From NCBI GenBank assembly GCA_945902115.1, contig CAMDLY010000028.1, positions 1-32,877 of the forward strand: a stretch of DNA of 32,877 nt. The letters are read 5' to 3'. The notes under the pieces were generated by a model. That model did not search any database. It was not told the DNA's origin and saw only the letters and a program-made list of their open reading frames with translations. Of the stretch, positions 30,455 to 32,877 are shown piece after piece (the stretch's first letter is position 1; each line of letters starts with the position of its first letter). The translations under genes and the position numbers were made by a program. The stretch is from Lishizhenia tianjinensis. Lineage in GTDB: Bacteria; Bacteroidota; Bacteroidia; Flavobacteriales_D; Crocinitomicaceae.

Positions 30455-32877
30455 ATGAAAAAGATTTACACAACATTAGCAGCAGTTTTACTAACGGCTG
30501 CGTCGTTCGCCCAAGACGTTTTTTGGACGCCGACTGCTTACAAAGGAGCGTTTCCTGTCACAGACAATACGCCCGCATCAGACTGGACATCTGGATGGTC
30601 GAATTTTGACCCAGAAAATACAGTTTATCCCGCAACACTTACTACAGTATCGTCTGATATTATTACTAATACAACATGGTCAGGAGTGGTTTTGATGCAA
30701 AATAAAATTTATGTAAAAAACAATGCAACCTTGACTATTGCACCGGGAACAATTATCCGTGGTGATAAAGCTACTCAAGCTACTTTAATTATAACAAGAG
30801 GCGCAAAAATTAACGCTCAGGGAACAGCATCTCAACCAATTATTTTCACTTCAAACGAAGCTGTTGGAAGTAGAAACGAAGGAGATTGGGGTGGTATTGT
30901 GATTTTAGGTCTTGCAAAGAGCAACCAACCTGGTGGAGTTGCAAATATTGAAGGTCTTGTGGCTTCAACGGATACGCAGTACGGTGGTGCATTTGATACT
31001 GATAATTCAGGAACAATCAAATATGTGCGAATCGAGTTTGCAGGTATTGCACTTGAACCAAATAAAGAGGTTAACGGAATAACTTTTGGGTCGGTTGGTT
31101 CGGCAACTACTGTTGATTATGTTCAGGTTTCTTTTTCCGGCGATGACTCTTTCGAGTGGTTTGGTGGAACAGTAAATTGTAAGCACCTAATCGCCTACAG
31201 AGGGTTGGATGATGACTTCGATACAGATTTTGGTTATCGAGGAAAAGTTCAATTTGCCCTTTCTATTCGAGACAAAGATATGTATGATGCTCCTGGAGAT
31301 TCAAATTCTTTTGAATGTGATAACGATGCTGCTGGTTCAAATGCCACACCTAAAACAAAACCAATATTTTCTAACGTGACCTTGGTAGGCCCAAAAGCAA
31401 ATGGATCAATTGCATTACCAACAGGAGAGAAGTTTGAAAAAGCATTTCGTCTAAGAAGAAATTCTGCGGTTTCTGTTTTGAATTCACTGGTAACTGGTTG
31501 GGAAAAGGGTCTTTCAATCGAAGGAGCTCCTGTAGTTGCAAATTTGAATGGTGATACGATGGTGTTTGTAAATAATATTTTGACAAATTTTGCAACACCA
31601 AGTTGGTTAGCGTCAAATACAAATACAGTTTTAAATTCAGGTGGTGCTACTACTCCTTGGTATCAGTCATGGTGGGTAGCTGAAGGGAACGATTCAACGG
31701 CAACACTGGCTCAAGTGAACTGGGTGAATATTTTTACCCCACTTGGAACTACTCCGGATGCTCGTTTGGCTGCAGGTTCAGTGGCTGCATCAGGTGCAAC
31801 ATTTACTAATCCAATATTCTTCAGTGTAGCTGCCCCAACAGTTGCTACTACTTCTTTTACCTATTGTCAAGGTGCTAACGTAACACAATTGTCAGCTACT
31901 GCCTCAACAGGAAATACATTAAGTTGGTACAACGTTGCAACTGGTGGAACTCAACTATCTGGCGCTCCTACACCAAGTACTGCTGCTCCAGGGTCATTTA
32001 CGTATTATGTAAGTCAAAAAAATGCAGCTGGTGACGAAAGTCCAAGAGTTGCTGTTACCGTTACTGTTAATGCGCTTCCTTCAACACCAACGATTTCAGC
32101 AAACGGAGCAACTTCTTTCTGTACAGGTGGAAGCGTTGAATTAACATCATCCTCTGCAACAGGCAATGTGTGGTCTAACAACACTACAACTCAAGCTATT
32201 ACTGTAACTACCTCTGGTTCTTACACAGTTACAGTTACAGATAACAATGGTTGTACAGCAAGTTCTACAGCAACAACTGTAAATGTTAGTAATGCACCAG
32301 CTCCTACTGTTACTTCTTCAGCAACTCAAGTTTGTTCTGGAGAGGTTGTAACATTAACATCGTCAACTGCTGATTCATATACATGGTCAAATGGAGACAC
32401 AACTCAATCTATCCAAGTTACTGCCTCAGGAACGTTTTCAGTTGTTACAACGAATGATGATGCTTGTGCTGGTGTTGGAACATCAAATACAGTAAACGTA
32501 ACGTTCACAGCTACACCAACTGCAGCTGGTTCGTTTACTTCAAATGGCGATGTAGTAACATTTAGCAATACCTCTACTGGAGCGTCTTCTTACTCATGGG
32601 ATTTTGGAGATTTCACAAATTCATCTGCAGCTGCTCCGGTACATGCTTACGCTGTTGACGGCACGTATCAAGTTGTTTTAACGGCAATAAATGGTAACTG
32701 TACAGATACAGTAACATTTAATGTTGTAATCAATACTTCTTCATTGAATGAAATGACAGGTTTTGACCAAGTGAAATTATATCCTAATCCAACCAACGGA
32801 AATGCGACACTTCAGTTTGTAAATAATTTAGGAACTGAAACGACAATCGTACTTCAAGATCAGTTTGGAAGAATTTT
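30455..32877 (+). CDS. Secreted T9SS type A protein with Ig/PKD domains (3' end outside window)
   Basis: The frame is open from ATG 30455 to the window edge: 807 codons and two bases. Residues 1-20 are a signal peptide (MKKIYTTLAAVLLTAASFAQ). Residues 21 to about 455 resemble the beta-helix-like surface proteins of Flavobacteriia: LTIAPGTIIRGDKATQ, GDWGGIVILGLAKSN, GIALEPNKEVNGITFGSVG, DDSFEWFGGTVNCKHLIAYRG (read with the preceding Gly as one block) and FRLRRNSAVSVFNSLVTGW. Three Ig-like repeats follow (about 457-540, 542-615, 615-690; the last two share VWSNN/TWSNG and a CxxG core). A PKD domain (about 690-758) contains W715-D-F-G-D. The type A sorting domain begins at L775-Y-P-N-P and is cut off. 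It should be exported by T9SS, and sits downstream of the TonB receptor. Confidence 0.88.
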   Translation, partial: MKKIYTTLAAVLLTAASFAQDVFWTPTAYKGAFPVTDNTPASDWTSGWSNFDPENTVYPATLTTVSSDIITNTTWSGVVLMQNKIYVKNNATLTIAPGTIIRGDKATQATLIITRGAKINAQGTASQPIIFTSNEAVGSRNEGDWGGIVILGLAKSNQPGGVANIEGLVASTDTQYGGAFDTDNSGTIKYVRIEFAGIALEPNKEVNGITFGSVGSATTVDYVQVSFSGDDSFEWFGGTVNCKHLIAYRGLDDDFDTDFGYRGKVQFALSIRDKDMYDAPGDSNSFECDNDAAGSNATPKTKPIFSNVTLVGPKANGSIALPTGEKFEKAFRLRRNSAVSVLNSLVTGWEKGLSIEGAPVVANLNGDTMVFVNNILTNFATPSWLASNTNTVLNSGGATTPWYQSWWVAEGNDSTATLAQVNWVNIFTPLGTTPDARLAAGSVAASGATFTNPIFFSVAAPTVATTSFTYCQGANVTQLSATASTGNTLSWYNVATGGTQLSGAPTPSTAAPGSFTYYVSQKNAAGDESPRVAVTVTVNALPSTPTISANGATSFCTGGSVELTSSSATGNVWSNNTTTQAITVTTSGSYTVTVTDNNGCTASSTATTVNVSNAPAPTVTSSATQVCSGEVVTLTSSTADSYTWSNGDTTQSIQVTASGTFSVVTTNDDACAGVGTSNTVNVTFTATPTAAGSFTSNGDVVTFSNTSTGASSYSWDFGDFTNSSAAAPVHAYAVDGTYQVVLTAINGNCTDTVTFNVVINTSSLNEMTGFDQVKLYPNPTNGNATLQFVNNLGTETTIVLQDQFGRI

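Noticed and set aside
1-32877. Mobile element, tRNA, rRNA, riboswitch or CRISPR content
   Set aside because: I looked for transposase or integrase motifs, tRNA arm patterns and spaced repeats on both strands and saw none; the gene-dense layout leaves little room.

Overview
The window comes from a member of the Bacteroidota, most likely Flavobacteriales, perhaps a Fluviicola/Crocinitomicaceae-like organism; that last step is inference. Evidence: several proteins carry type IX secretion system (T9SS) C-terminal sorting-type domains, there is a PorV/PorQ-family barrel, a large TonB-dependent receptor with an N-terminal carboxypeptidase-regulatory-like domain, a Bacteroidota-style three-gene succinate dehydrogenase, AT-rich DNA, few purine-rich ribosome-binding sites, and many good matches to the Bacteroidota -7 promoter element TAnnTTTG. 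It is chromosomal housekeeping DNA. I see no tRNA, rRNA, insertion sequence, phage gene or CRISPR array.

Layout. 1-2.4 kb (+): the tail of a large surface protein with its PorV-like partner, then greA and a HIT hydrolase with abutting ends. 2.4-2.6 kb: a tiny repeat-rich lipoprotein with its own promoter and a strong terminator. 2.7-4.0 kb (+): an O-antigen-ligase/polymerase-like membrane protein. 3.9-7.1 kb (-): a tightly overlapping carotenoid cassette (SDR reductase, CruF-like hydratase, crtZ, crtY-type cyclase) behind a small helix-turn-helix protein. 7.2-9.8 kb: hemL and kynureninase, transcribed divergently from abutting promoters. 9.8-12.7 kb: purN on the minus strand, and the plus-strand acpP-fabF-rnc operon, where rnc seems to start at CTG. 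12.8-15.1 kb: a small membrane protein and a secreted T9SS type B protein. 15.2-18.9 kb (-): sdhC-sdhA-sdhB behind an excellent promoter. 18.9-22.8 kb (-): ECF sigma factor, membrane anti-sigma-like protein, lipid kinase, ispD and ldcA in one compact block. 22.9-24.6 kb (+): an exported thioredoxin-fold protein and an exported protein of unknown function. 24.6-27.2 kb (-): mreB and purH. 27.4-32.9 kb (+): a TonB-dependent receptor and a large secreted T9SS type A protein that runs off the window.

Themes. Much of the window concerns the envelope: surface secretion, lipid-linked glycan polymerisation, carotenoids, fatty-acid synthesis, isoprenoid precursors, peptidoglycan recycling and the MreB cytoskeleton. 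The observation most worth following is the sigma/anti-sigma pair at 21.4-22.8 kb. The anti-sigma-like protein carries, on the far side of its single membrane span, a domain resembling the sorting domain of T9SS cargo, so it could report on secretion or envelope state. Other points are the CTG start of rnc, a 56-residue repeat lipoprotein, and several perfect inverted repeats at gene starts. All calls come from reading the sequence; no database search was run.
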